Origin: Richelia sinica FACHB-800
GTDB taxonomy: Bacteria; Cyanobacteriota; Cyanobacteriia; Cyanobacteriales; Nostocaceae
Assembly (NCBI RefSeq): GCF_014698825.1
Contig: NZ_JACJTT010000018.1
Coordinates: forward strand, 1-64,000
Direction of reading: 5' to 3'
DNA: 64,000 bases
Under the pieces are notes generated by a model that saw only the letters and a program-made list of their open reading frames with translations, was not told the DNA's origin and did no database searches. This document shows positions 36,883-46,597 of this stretch, piece by piece (within the stretch, counting starts at the first letter, position 1; each line of letters starts with the position of its first letter). The position numbers and the translations under genes were made by a program.

Positions 36883-38010
36883 ATGGTAACAAATATTTCT
36901 TCATCACTGAATTATCCCATCTGGTTAGATTTAAGCAACAATGCCATTGAGCAATATCTACGGGCAATGGAACGTTTATTGCTGGTAGTTCAAGACCTTT
37001 CTCTTGCTCGTAGTTTAGACAGAATTATGGAAATTGTCAGAGTAGCGGCACGAGAACTCACGGCATCAGAGGGTGCTAGCTTTGTACTGCGCGATCGTGG
37101 TTATTGTTACTATGCTGATGAGAATGCCATTGCTCCTCTTTGGAAAGGCCAGCGATTTCCCATGAATATTTGCATTGGTGGTTGGGCTATGCTGAATCGT
37201 CAACCTGCAATTATTGAAGATGTCAGTGTTGATGAACGTGTTCCTTATGTGGCTTACCAATCGACTTTTGTAAAAAGCATGGTTATGGTACCAATTCGCA
37301 CCCAAGAACCAATTGGTGCTATTGGTACTTACTGGGCAGATTATCATCAACCTACCTTAGAAGAAGTTAAGATATTACAAGCTTTAGCAGATGTTACATC
37401 TGTGGCTATTGAGAATGTAGAAGTATATTCTGAATTAGAACATCGTGTTAGAGAACGGACTATTGCTTTACAACAGGAAATTGAAGAAAGAAAAGCTGCT
37501 GAAGCTGAAATACATCGGCTTTCATTGACTGATGAATTAACAGGACTCTATAATCGCCGGGGATTTTTTGCAGTAGCTGAACAACAATTAAAGTTAGCCC
37601 ATCTTAGTCATATTTCCACTTGTTTAATGTTTATTGATTTAGATGGATTGAAAAAAATCAATGATAATTGGGGACATGAATTAGGTGATGTTGCCATCGT
37701 CACAGCCGCCAATTTGATTAAGCAAAATTTTCGTGATTCCGATACTTTGGCGAGATTAGGTGGTGATGAATTTGTCGTATTGCTGCAAGCTAATAACTCT
37801 AGTGAAGAAGCGATGATTCAGAGAATGCAAACTTCTATTGAGGATTACAATCGGTTGTCCCATCACCCCTTTGATATTTCCATGAGTATAGGTGTGGTGA
37901 ATTACGACCATAGCCAACCTGTTTGTTTAGATCATCTGATTACAATGGCAGATGAACTGATGTACAAACAAAAACGTGCTAAGAAAAAAGCCAGAAGTGG
38001 GGAAATTTAA
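36883..38010 (+). CDS. GAF-GGDEF diguanylate cyclase
   Basis: The 375-residue protein has an N-terminal GAF domain (about 30-180, with EGASFVLRDRGYCYYADE and PMNICIGGWAML), a coiled linker (about 185-205, RTIALQQEIEERKAAEAE), and a GGDEF domain with intact LARLGGDEFVVLL and the LTDELTGLYNRRGF start. It should synthesise cyclic di-GMP in response to a ligand bound at GAF; no chromophore cysteine in the usual position is clear, so the signal is unknown. It is cytoplasmic and stands alone. It is one of three c-di-GMP-related genes in the window. Confidence 0.94.
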   Translation: MVTNISSSLNYPIWLDLSNNAIEQYLRAMERLLLVVQDLSLARSLDRIMEIVRVAARELTASEGASFVLRDRGYCYYADENAIAPLWKGQRFPMNICIGGWAMLNRQPAIIEDVSVDERVPYVAYQSTFVKSMVMVPIRTQEPIGAIGTYWADYHQPTLEEVKILQALADVTSVAIENVEVYSELEHRVRERTIALQQEIEERKAAEAEIHRLSLTDELTGLYNRRGFFAVAEQQLKLAHLSHISTCLMFIDLDGLKKINDNWGHELGDVAIVTAANLIKQNFRDSDTLARLGGDEFVVLLQANNSSEEAMIQRMQTSIEDYNRLSHHPFDISMSIGVVNYDHSQPVCLDHLITMADELMYKQKRAKKKARSGEI

Positions 38011-38332
38011 AGGTTACACAGATAGGTAGTTCCTATTCACTATCTATAGAGGCTGTTACCAAAACATTGACAATCTGAAGATAAGTGCTATTATGCTTGT
38101 TTTATGATGTCCAAGGACTAGTTTCAAAAAAACCTGAAATTAACTGAATTTTGAGGTGGCAAGCTGAATTTAACTGATGGTGAGTAGTGCTGAGTTTAAC
38201 TCAACTATTGATTGAGTCAGCCAAGGATAATGCATAGTAATCCACTCTGGATTGGAAGTTTGAGACTGACCAGACAGCCTCAACCCAAGGGCTGAAGTCA
38301 GGAGTTTTGATTGCATTATCAAATCAAAAGTT
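38011..38332. other. Intergenic region upstream of the sigma factor gene
   Basis: About 320 bases. Three spaced copies of a ctgaatttaactga-type sequence occupy 38134-38203 and are listed separately. The remainder holds no gene. The sigma-factor promoter must be in the right half. Confidence 0.5.
38134..38203 (+). repeat. Three spaced direct repeats of a ctgaatttaactga-type unit
   Basis: Units begin at 38134 (ctgaaattaactga), 38164 (ctgaatttaactga) and 38190 (ctgagtttaactca). They differ at one to a few positions and are spaced 30 and 26 bases. They lie 130-200 bases before the sigma-factor start. They could be protein-binding sites or the eroded end of a mobile element; the sequence alone does not decide. 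Confidence 0.5.
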
Positions 38333-39082
38333 ATGTTCCACTCTCAAGCAAGTGTTACCTCAAAGTTGTGCGATCGCCCTGACCACGTTGGTTCTGTATT
38401 TTGGCATTTATGGCACCAAAACCAAGATTATTTATATTATTGCTGTCTAAAATGGATGAATGGTAACTCTGCTGATGCTGAGGATGCCTTGAGCATGGCT
38501 ATGATCAAAGCCTGGGAAAAGGTGCAACATTATGGAGAGGACATCACCAACTTTAAAGCTTGGTTGACAAGACTGACTCACAATTTATGCGTAGATATTC
38601 ATCGTGAGCGCAATCGCAGTGCTAAGCGGGTAGAAGATATAGAAGTTTATACGTCTCAAGAGGAGCAAGGAAAGGTATTTCAGCTAGATACACCAGGAAA
38701 TGCCTTGGAGAGAGACGAGAAAAAGATTGTTATTCAAGAAGCGATCGCTAATTTACCGAATCGGTTGCGTGAAACCTTCATCCTGCATTTCTATCACGAG
38801 CTATCCTATCAAGAGATTGCTGAACGTCAAGATATTTCTTACCCAAATGTCTGCAAGCGCATTTCCCAAGCACGGGCTATACTGCGAGACCAGTTAGAGG
38901 CATATTTTCTGGGGGAGAATAGCCAAGATGGTCAAGCAGGAAAGTCCAAAACTGTGCCGCTGGAATTTAAGACAAACAAGGGCGAGGCGATCGCTTTTAA
39001 TCCAACGGTAGAACAAAAACAGAGATTTTCCAGATCCAAATCGATGAAAATCGTTCAACTTGTAGGCACAACCGCATCTTAA
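38333..39082 (+). CDS. ECF-like sigma-70 family sigma factor
   Basis: The 249-residue protein contains region 2 (SADAEDALSMAMIKAWEKVQHY and FKAWLTRLTHNLCVDIHRERNR) and region 4 (LPNRLRETFILHFYHELSYQEIAERQDISYPNVCKRISQARAIL), without region 3, as in extracytoplasmic-function sigma factors. The C-terminal extension of about 55 residues is lysine/glutamine-rich and has no known motif. No anti-sigma gene is adjacent: the next gene on the right is convergent. Which promoters it serves cannot be told. The upstream repeat units could be its own regulatory sites. Confidence 0.92.
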   Translation: MFHSQASVTSKLCDRPDHVGSVFWHLWHQNQDYLYYCCLKWMNGNSADAEDALSMAMIKAWEKVQHYGEDITNFKAWLTRLTHNLCVDIHRERNRSAKRVEDIEVYTSQEEQGKVFQLDTPGNALERDEKKIVIQEAIANLPNRLRETFILHFYHELSYQEIAERQDISYPNVCKRISQARAILRDQLEAYFLGENSQDGQAGKSKTVPLEFKTNKGEAIAFNPTVEQKQRFSRSKSMKIVQLVGTTAS

Positions 39083-39118
39083 ATCGGCAGAGTCTTGATT
39101 TAAATATGACATCACCTG

Positions 39119-39148
39119 TGTAGAGGCGTTCCACGGAAAGTCTCTACA
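39119..39148. terminator. Inverted repeat between convergent sigma factor and HTH-AAA_35 genes
   Basis: The arms tgtagaggcgttcc and ggaaagtctctaca pair with two imperfect positions. The repeat lies between the convergent stop codons at 39082 and 39211, which fits a shared transcript end. It belongs to the gtagagacgttc repeat family. Confidence 0.55.
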
Positions 39149-39210
39149 TTCGTTTTCCCCAGATGTCTCTTTTCCACTGTCACCATTGCAACCATAGTCC
39201 ATAATTTCAA

Positions 39211-40614
39211 TTAGTTTCTCATCACATCACTAAAGTAGTAGCGATATAACTGACATCGCGGTTCCACTTCATTACCTGTCAGTTTGACTAAACCCATACT
39301 CTGTAACTGATATGCAGAGATTGTTTCTAATCTCACTGGTGCATTACAAGTAATGACCAGTTGAAAGGCTGTCATCAGTTTTGGTTCTTGTTGTAAACTC
39401 AACCAATGCTCTCGTAAATGATGACGATAAATACCTGCATCTGTGGCAGCTTCTGCTAATAATTCTTCTAGGGTGATATGGGGAAAACTTTTCAGGTGAG
39501 AAAATGCCTGTTGCAACAGGTAAGGATGACCACCTACCAATTCCATTAGGGGGTCTATGAGGTTAGAATCTGTGGATAACTCATATTGCCTGGCTAATGT
39601 CTGTACCTGTTCTCTAGTTAATTCTGGTAGCTCTATGGGCAATCCTACATTAAAAGGGGACTGGTTAATATTCAGGCGGATATAAACATCGGTAGAATGA
39701 GCGATCGCTAATCGCAGTTTTTTCCAATTCTCCCTACTTCTGGCTTTCTCATACCAAGAACGCAAGAGTCCAAAAAAGTCTTCGTACACTTCAGGATAGG
39801 GAAATAGCAAATCCACATCATCTAGGCACAGCACCAGGGGTCTGTCTGCTTCTGCTAATAAATATTCTTCCAAATAAGTGGTGCAACTAACCTTGGCCCC
39901 AATTCCTTCTTCATCCCAATAGTCTTCTAATTGATTCGTCAAGTTCATTTCCCGACTGAGATTCAGACAGAACCAACGCAAAAATTTATTGAGGTTAGTG
40001 AGATGAGTTTTCCGATCTGCCATTTCCAGACTTAAACTGACGGTGCGATACCCATGCTGGGCTACTTTCGCTAAAATTTTTTCCATCAGCGCAGTTTTAC
40101 CCATGAGTTTTGGTGCTTTGATTCGCATCAAGGAACCAGGCTGTAACAAGGTTTCATAACATAGTGATTCTATGGGATCGCGTTCCACATAAAATTGTGA
40201 TTCGCTCAATTTTAATGGTGATGGCATGACATCTGGTACAAAATTATTTTTGCTAGATGAACCATTATTCTTCTGATGATTACCATTGATTGATTGCACG
40301 TTCAATACCAGAGATTCATGAGCAAATTGTCGTTCCCAACACTGTTTTTCCCAACGTCGTTTTAGAGCTTCTTTAAAATTACTTTTTTTGACTTTTTCTC
40401 CTAAGGCATCTGTCAAGACTTTCCATAACTTAGGCGCTACATCTTGACTAATGTAACTAGTTGCGTATTGGTGTTTAGCCGCAATTTGGTCGTAGTCTTC
40501 TCGCTCCCAAGCACCTTTAAGCACAATTATTTCAACATCAGTTAAGCTTCTATAAAATTTTGCGAAAACTGCTTGGTTGGCGCTTTTAATTGCCTCTTCT
40601 AAGTTAAAAGCCAT
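39211..40614 (-). CDS. HTH (vMAP-type) plus AAA_35 signalling ATPase
   Basis: The 467-residue protein has an N-terminal helix-turn-helix of the type found before AAA_35 and vMAP-like modules (about 20-90: DVEIIVLKGAWEREDYDQIAAK and SYISQDVAPKLW). A linker follows, then an AAA_35 ATPase (about 140-465) with Walker A APKLMGKTALMEKIL and a LVLCLDDVDLLF Walker B. It closely parallels the C-terminal half of the protein encoded at 51192-53447 (shared SPFNVGLP, FLRWxC and LxDYWDE blocks). The gene is the last of the collinear minus-strand run, 30 bases after the giant kinase/ATPase gene, so it is probably part of the same operon. Likely a signal-transducing ATPase; the target is unknown. Confidence 0.88.
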   Translation of the reverse strand: MAFNLEEAIKSANQAVFAKFYRSLTDVEIIVLKGAWEREDYDQIAAKHQYATSYISQDVAPKLWKVLTDALGEKVKKSNFKEALKRRWEKQCWERQFAHESLVLNVQSINGNHQKNNGSSSKNNFVPDVMPSPLKLSESQFYVERDPIESLCYETLLQPGSLMRIKAPKLMGKTALMEKILAKVAQHGYRTVSLSLEMADRKTHLTNLNKFLRWFCLNLSREMNLTNQLEDYWDEEGIGAKVSCTTYLEEYLLAEADRPLVLCLDDVDLLFPYPEVYEDFFGLLRSWYEKARSRENWKKLRLAIAHSTDVYIRLNINQSPFNVGLPIELPELTREQVQTLARQYELSTDSNLIDPLMELVGGHPYLLQQAFSHLKSFPHITLEELLAEAATDAGIYRHHLREHWLSLQQEPKLMTAFQLVITCNAPVRLETISAYQLQSMGLVKLTGNEVEPRCQLYRYYFSDVMRN

Positions 40615-40644
40615 GATGCTCTGGAGTGAAGTTTTGCATAAAAT

Positions 40645-43600
40645 TTAGCATGTATGCTGCTCAATCCAGCTATTAGTAAAAATTAATTCATAAATTCGAT
40701 TATGTATTTTTAAAAAACCTTGTTCTTTAATTAGTAAACCTGATAGTAGCAACTCTTTCTCATCCAGACTATCAACCGCAGGCACTTGTCCCTCCTCTAA
40801 AACTCGTTGATATAGTTCCAGCATTGGTTGAGGGGGCCGTTCACCTTTGAGGACGCGATCGCGGATTGTCCTTAAATGCTCTGGTTCGTCCTGGGCCTCC
40901 CAATATTCTATAATGTTGGTGCGAATCAAGTTTTCAATCCAGTCTTTTTCACTTTTTTCCGGCACAGTAGCACCACAGGAGCGGATCATCTGGCAAATCT
41001 TTTGAGTCAAGAATGGCTGGCCATTAGTCCAGAATAACACTTCCTTCAGGACAGCTTGGGGGTTACTAACTTTATCTGCTAATCCTACCAGCAGTGGTTG
41101 AGCTTCATGGGGTTGAAAACCATGTAATTGAATTGCTTGACCAATATTAAATGGTGTGCGTCGATAATCGGTAATTAAATCGCTAGGAGTTGCTACCCCA
41201 AATAGCGCGAAGCACAATCGCTTATATTCGGGATTAATACTGCGTTGGTTATAACAAGAACGAATCAAGGCAAAGAAATCATTAACGGGAAAATCTAAGC
41301 CTAAAACACTATCAATTTCATCAAAGAAGATAATGATTTTGGGGGGAACATCGCTATCAGTAGATGTCACTTCTTTTAACAGTACATTTTCTAAAAATTT
41401 ACTTAATTGTTGTACAGGAGAAAGATTGAGATGTTCTTGCCACCAAGCTTTTAAATTCACCTTACCGAACAGGTCAAAACTTTGCCATAGTTCCACAATT
41501 AAACCCTTATACCATTGTTCTGGGGTAATGTTTTCATTACCAATACGAGTCATATCAATAGCAGCACAACACAATTCTTCTTGCTGTAGGTGGTGCATCA
41601 TCCGCACCATCAAACTGGATTTACCCATTTGTCGAGTGTTGAGGATATAACAAAAATCGCCTTTGGTTAAAGCTTTGTAGAGATAACGATCTGCTGATCG
41701 CACCACATAGGTAGGAGCATCAATAGGTAAACTTCCCCCAACTTGATAATCATATTCTGCGGCTTGTTCGTCACTTTTGAGAAGGGCATTTTCAAATTCT
41801 AATTTGGCTTGAGTAGCTTTGAGAACTTCTAAAGTTTGTGTGAGTTCTTGGGTTCGTTCTTCTACTTTTTGTTCGAGAGTGGCATATAAGCGAGAGTTTT
41901 CAATAGATATTGCTGCTTGACTAGAAAGAATATTTAAAACTTCCACTCGATTAGGAGTAAAAGCCCCGGTGGTGAGATTATTTTCTAAATATAAAATGCC
42001 ACTTAATTTCCCTTGATTAAGGAGGGGAGTGCAGAGAATTGATTTCGGTTGGGTAGCAACAATGTAGGGGTCACGGGTATATTGTCCCTCTTGACCAGCA
42101 TCATGGAGAATCACGCTTTCCTGACTACGGGCCACGTAGTGGATAATGGCAGAGGAGAGGAGAGGAGTTTGACGAACAGGATCTAGAGAATCCAAGGGTA
42201 GGGATTGAAGAATAGTCATGTCCTCACAATCCACAGATGCGATCGCTTCAATCAACCACTGTTCATGGGAATATAACAGCAGAACCCCTTTTTGTGCCCC
42301 TGCATTCTCAATCATGATTTTCATTAATTTAGCTAGCAAGTTGCTGAGAATGATTTCTTCCGCAAGTGCATAAGACGCTTTCATGACTGTTGCTAAGTCA
42401 AGCAAATCTCCACTTTTACCGGTGGTAGACACCGTAGTGCTCAAACTTTGAACTGTTCTTTCCTGACCAAGACCAATTAATAATTGAGGATATTCGGTTT
42501 CTAATTGTTTGACTTTAACTATCGCTCCCCAGCGAGTATAGCAATGATGGGCATTCCGCAAATATAATTGACCGATTTCTTCCCTACCTAAAGCCAAATA
42601 AAACTCCGCTGTTCGTTCATAGGCTATAGCTTCTTCATGGAGAAATTCGGATTTTTTTGCTCCTTGAATCGCCCTTTCATAAAGTTCTTGAGCTTGCCAA
42701 TTTTGACCCATGATTTTGGCTTTTTCTGCTGCCAACAAGTCATACTTATGCTGGAAGTTTTCTGGACAATATTCTGCCCAGATTTTGATATTTTCTAAAT
42801 TTTTATCTACTTGCTCCATTAATTCTTGTTGCGGGTTGGTTTCACCACAAATCTGACTATAGGCCAGCAACGTTAAACAAGCATAAAAAGTATGTTGAGG
42901 AGCAGTTAAAAAGGAGCCAGCAGCAGCTACGTATTTTTCTGCATTCCTAGCAGTGGTAGCAGCAGCAAGGTAATCTTTGCAAATATAGAAGTAAACAGTT
43001 TTGCCAAAATAAGCAAAAAAGAGTAACCAGGCACTACTACTTTCTTCCCAATTTTTTAAATATCCTGCTTCCTCTTCTGGAGTAGCACCAACCATAACTC
43101 CATATTCATATTCAGGATCATATCTGAATAAATTAATGACTAAATTTTGTAATATTTCTATGCAATATTGGGAATAAGCAATGGCTGTTTTTTGAATAAA
43201 TGTAGAATATTTATGGCAATCTTCATGCAATTCCTCTAAATTATATCCACTTAAAAATTTCAGCCAGCAATAATCAATTGCCAAATAACTAGCAAACTCA
43301 TTATCTCCCGTGTCTATACTCGTTTTAAAACCATAAATTAATTGTTGAAAGGCTAGAGGATTTCTCAGAAATCCTTTCCAATGCCAAATATTCCCATAAT
43401 ATATATGTAAAACAGGAGGTTCTAATTTTCTAAGATTAAATTTTTCTAGCAACTTAATCGCTAACTTCCCAAACTTATCTCCACTATTAATATCTTGGGT
43501 TAAACTACATAATAATGTCCCATACATGCCATAAATACAGACTATTGGTGGCGAATTCCCATATTTAAGAGATAGATTAATTAATGTTAATAATACTTCT

Positions 43601-46461
43601 ATAGATAAAGGAAAATTAGTGGTAGTAATCGCGGTTAATGTCTGCTGTAACATGAGAATGATAGCTGTGTGTGCTTGATCACTCATGACAGGCAAATTCA
43701 CCAAATCTTCAATATCCGCTAAATTGTTGGTTTGTAAAAATAGTTGAATTGCCTCTTGTTGTTGTTGAATTTTATCAGCCACATCACTAGAGGGTTGAGC
43801 AATATTTAAACCAAGTTCTTTCACAGCAGACATAGCTGTATCTATTGCCTGCTCAGGTTTAAATGCTGTATAATAATAGGAAATTTTTAATTGATTGACC
43901 TTGGCTTTATCCAGTACCTCTTGAGCTTGTTCTAAAAGCATTGCTGATAGCTGTTCAAATTGTTTAAATTCCTGATTAAAATACAGCATTTCTAAATTTT
44001 CTATCTGCAATTCCCAGGTCAACTGATAATATTTCTTCCAGTTATTCTTCCCTAATAGCTTGATACCAGTTTGTAAATAATTTAATGCAGATTGATAAGC
44101 GGTAGATGCTTTAGCTTTTTTCCCTGCTTGTAGATTTAATTGAGCTAATTGATTCTTTTCTGACTGTTTCTTGATTAACTGAGTTCCCTCATTCAGGTGA
44201 TTAACAAGTTTAAAAATGTTTTCTTCCCAGGCATTGACTGGAGTGTTCTTGAGCAGAAGACGACCTATTTGTAGATGTAGAGCTTTTTTCTCTTCTGCTC
44301 CCATCAAACTATAAGCTGCTTGCTGTACTCGGTCATGCAAAAATTTATAGGGGATAATCTGAGGATATTGAGGAATGAAAGAAGGGGAAATTTCTTCAGT
44401 ATCACTGGCTATTTCGTCCTGAGACCACAGCAGAGGGAGTTTATAGTCATTGCTTAAGGGTATAATTAAGCCTTCCTTTAGGGCTGGTTGTAATTGTTGT
44501 GAAGTAATGATTGGAGATTTCTTATTAACAACCGCCAGAATTTCTAAATTAAATTCATTCCCTATACAAGCAGCTAATTTTAAAAGATTTTGAGTAGTTT
44601 GGTCAAGTTTAGCAATTTTCCTGACCATTAAATCAACTACATTATCCGTTATCCCTATATTTTGTATTTGCTCAATATCCCATCGCCAAAAACAATCTTG
44701 ATTTTCTTGATTATCTAAGTGACTAGGATTATGAAATACTAATAATTTTTCTTGATATAAAGTTTGCAATAGTTGATTTAAGAAAAAAGCATTGCCTCCG
44801 GTTTTAGCTAAAACTAAATCTGCTAGAGGTTGGGCATATGCTTGAGAACAATGTAAGGTGTCGGCAACTAATTGATTAACATGGTGAATTGCCAACGGTT
44901 GAAGAACTATTTGATTTACCTTTGCTGCTGTTTTGTGAATTTGCTCTAAAGTTTGAATTAAAGGATGAGTGGGGTTAACTTCATTATCTCGATAGGCTCC
45001 AATAATTAATAAATATTGAATATCACTATTAGTGATTAACTTTTCCACTAAATTTAAAGATGGTAAATCTGCCCACTGTAAATCATCTAGAAAAATTGTT
45101 AATGGATGTTCTTTTTGACTAAAAACATTGATGAATCTAGTAAAAAATAAATTAAACCTATTTTGTGATTCAGTCGCACCTATTCGCTCAATAGCTGGCT
45201 GTTTACCAATAATTTTCTCTAGTTCAGGAATAACATCAATGATAATTTGACCATTACTGCCTAAAGCTTCTAAGATTTTCTTGCGCCAATTTTGTAAAAC
45301 TATATCTGGTTCACTCAGTAGTTGACGAATTAAATCTTGAAATGCTTGAGTGATAGCTGCGTAGGGAATATCTCTTTGTAACTGATCAAATTTGCCCTGA
45401 ATAAAATATCCTCGTTGATAGGTAATTGGTTTATGAATTTCATGCACCAAAGCAGATTTACCAATACCTGAATAACCAGATACTAGTATCATCTCTGTAT
45501 TACCTTGACTTACTCGCTCAAAAGTATTTAATAATTGCCCAATTTCCTGCTCTCGACCATATAACTTTTGTGGGATATTAAATTTATCGGCAATATCTTG
45601 GCTACCTAAAGAAAATTGATAAATTTTACCCTGGCTCTTTAATTGCTCCAAACATTTTTCTAAATCGGCTTTGATACCCCAAGCACTTTGATATCTTTCC
45701 TCTGGTGTTTTTGCTAACAGTTTGGCGACAATATTCGATAAAGTTAAGGGAATAGATGAAATTTGTTCATGAGGAGTTTTAGGATGTTGGGCAATATGAC
45801 AATGGACTAATTCCATTGGATCTTTAGTGGTAAAGGGTAATTGATGAGTCAACGCTTCATAAAAAGTGACTCCCAAGGCATAAAAATCACTCCGATAATC
45901 TATTCCTTGGTTCATTCTCCCTGTTTGTTCAGGAGCTATATAAGCTAAAGTTCCTTCTAGTTGATTGATGTGACAGACTTTCTGGTTTTCTTGAAATAAC
46001 TGAGTAGAAATACCAAAATCAATTATTTTCAGTTGTCCAGTTTTTTGGTTATAAACTATATTCGCAGGGTTGATATCTTTATGAATAATATTAGCTTTAT
46101 GGATATCTGCTAAACTTTCAGTGGTTTTAATGGCAATCGTTAAAAACTCTTCTAAACTAAACTGGCGTTTAGACATCAACAGATTCAGCGATTGACCGCC
46201 AAAATCTTCTAATATCATTACTAAACTATTTTTATATCGCTGCAATCCATAAACTTTAATAACTCGGTCTGTAGTTAAGGAACGAGTAATTTCATACTCC
46301 TGCTTATACCTTGTTAATTCAGAGGGAGATGGATAATTCTCTTTGAGGATTTTTAAAATAATCGGTTGTTGATCTGGTTCTAATATTCCCCGAAACACCA
46401 GTGAATTAGCACTTTCATAGATTTTGTCAATTATTTGGTAGTTAATTGTATTTTCGTCCAT
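40645..46461 (-). CDS. Giant Ser/Thr kinase - AAA_16 ATPase - GAF - AAA_35 fusion protein
   Basis: The 1938-residue protein has, in order: a Hanks-type kinase domain (about 1-265; HKDINPANIVY and IIDFGIS); an AAA_16-type ATPase with Walker A GYSGIGKSALVHE near residue 335 and a FLDDLQWAD Walker B; a long helical, TPR-like region (about 760-1330); a GAF domain (about 1380-1560; ending SSQAAISIENSRLY); a coiled coil (about 1560-1585); and an AAA_35 ATPase (Walker [13 protein letters not shown] near 1614) to the C-terminus. In the usual cyanobacterial version of this architecture the GAF is followed by a histidine kinase; here AAA_35 takes its place. Its AAA_35 closely resembles the N-terminal half of the protein at 51192-53447. 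It probably integrates a signal for the cluster. Confidence 0.93.
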   Translation of the reverse strand: MDENTINYQIIDKIYESANSLVFRGILEPDQQPIILKILKENYPSPSELTRYKQEYEITRSLTTDRVIKVYGLQRYKNSLVMILEDFGGQSLNLLMSKRQFSLEEFLTIAIKTTESLADIHKANIIHKDINPANIVYNQKTGQLKIIDFGISTQLFQENQKVCHINQLEGTLAYIAPEQTGRMNQGIDYRSDFYALGVTFYEALTHQLPFTTKDPMELVHCHIAQHPKTPHEQISSIPLTLSNIVAKLLAKTPEERYQSAWGIKADLEKCLEQLKSQGKIYQFSLGSQDIADKFNIPQKLYGREQEIGQLLNTFERVSQGNTEMILVSGYSGIGKSALVHEIHKPITYQRGYFIQGKFDQLQRDIPYAAITQAFQDLIRQLLSEPDIVLQNWRKKILEALGSNGQIIIDVIPELEKIIGKQPAIERIGATESQNRFNLFFTRFINVFSQKEHPLTIFLDDLQWADLPSLNLVEKLITNSDIQYLLIIGAYRDNEVNPTHPLIQTLEQIHKTAAKVNQIVLQPLAIHHVNQLVADTLHCSQAYAQPLADLVLAKTGGNAFFLNQLLQTLYQEKLLVFHNPSHLDNQENQDCFWRWDIEQIQNIGITDNVVDLMVRKIAKLDQTTQNLLKLAACIGNEFNLEILAVVNKKSPIITSQQLQPALKEGLIIPLSNDYKLPLLWSQDEIASDTEEISPSFIPQYPQIIPYKFLHDRVQQAAYSLMGAEEKKALHLQIGRLLLKNTPVNAWEENIFKLVNHLNEGTQLIKKQSEKNQLAQLNLQAGKKAKASTAYQSALNYLQTGIKLLGKNNWKKYYQLTWELQIENLEMLYFNQEFKQFEQLSAMLLEQAQEVLDKAKVNQLKISYYYTAFKPEQAIDTAMSAVKELGLNIAQPSSDVADKIQQQQEAIQLFLQTNNLADIEDLVNLPVMSDQAHTAIILMLQQTLTAITTTNFPLSIEVLLTLINLSLKYGNSPPIVCIYGMYGTLLCSLTQDINSGDKFGKLAIKLLEKFNLRKLEPPVLHIYYGNIWHWKGFLRNPLAFQQLIYGFKTSIDTGDNEFASYLAIDYCWLKFLSGYNLEELHEDCHKYSTFIQKTAIAYSQYCIEILQNLVINLFRYDPEYEYGVMVGATPEEEAGYLKNWEESSSAWLLFFAYFGKTVYFYICKDYLAAATTARNAEKYVAAAGSFLTAPQHTFYACLTLLAYSQICGETNPQQELMEQVDKNLENIKIWAEYCPENFQHKYDLLAAEKAKIMGQNWQAQELYERAIQGAKKSEFLHEEAIAYERTAEFYLALGREEIGQLYLRNAHHCYTRWGAIVKVKQLETEYPQLLIGLGQERTVQSLSTTVSTTGKSGDLLDLATVMKASYALAEEIILSNLLAKLMKIMIENAGAQKGVLLLYSHEQWLIEAIASVDCEDMTILQSLPLDSLDPVRQTPLLSSAIIHYVARSQESVILHDAGQEGQYTRDPYIVATQPKSILCTPLLNQGKLSGILYLENNLTTGAFTPNRVEVLNILSSQAAISIENSRLYATLEQKVEERTQELTQTLEVLKATQAKLEFENALLKSDEQAAEYDYQVGGSLPIDAPTYVVRSADRYLYKALTKGDFCYILNTRQMGKSSLMVRMMHHLQQEELCCAAIDMTRIGNENITPEQWYKGLIVELWQSFDLFGKVNLKAWWQEHLNLSPVQQLSKFLENVLLKEVTSTDSDVPPKIIIFFDEIDSVLGLDFPVNDFFALIRSCYNQRSINPEYKRLCFALFGVATPSDLITDYRRTPFNIGQAIQLHGFQPHEAQPLLVGLADKVSNPQAVLKEVLFWTNGQPFLTQKICQMIRSCGATVPEKSEKDWIENLIRTNIIEYWEAQDEPEHLRTIRDRVLKGERPPQPMLELYQRVLEEGQVPAVDSLDEKELLLSGLLIKEQGFLKIHNRIYELIFTNSWIEQHTC

Positions 46462-46510
46462 ATTATATCTAATAGGTAATAAAAATAACTCATAAGTTTA
46501 TATAATACTA

Positions 46511-46563
46511 AAAAATACAGGTAATAGTGAATAGTTTAACTACTTTCTATCACCTGTATTTTT
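46511..46563. terminator. Long inverted repeat between the 363-aa gene and the giant kinase gene
   Basis: Arms aaaaatacaggtaatag (46511-46527) and ctatcacctgtattttt (46547-46563) pair at 16 of 17 positions around a 19-base loop. On the minus strand it follows the 363-residue protein gene by about 35 bases and has T-rich arms, so it may terminate or attenuate transcription there, with the kinase gene then needing its own promoter or read-through. Confidence 0.6.
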
Positions 46564-46597
46564 GTTAAAATTTGAGATGCAAATACTCTTGTCTTGT

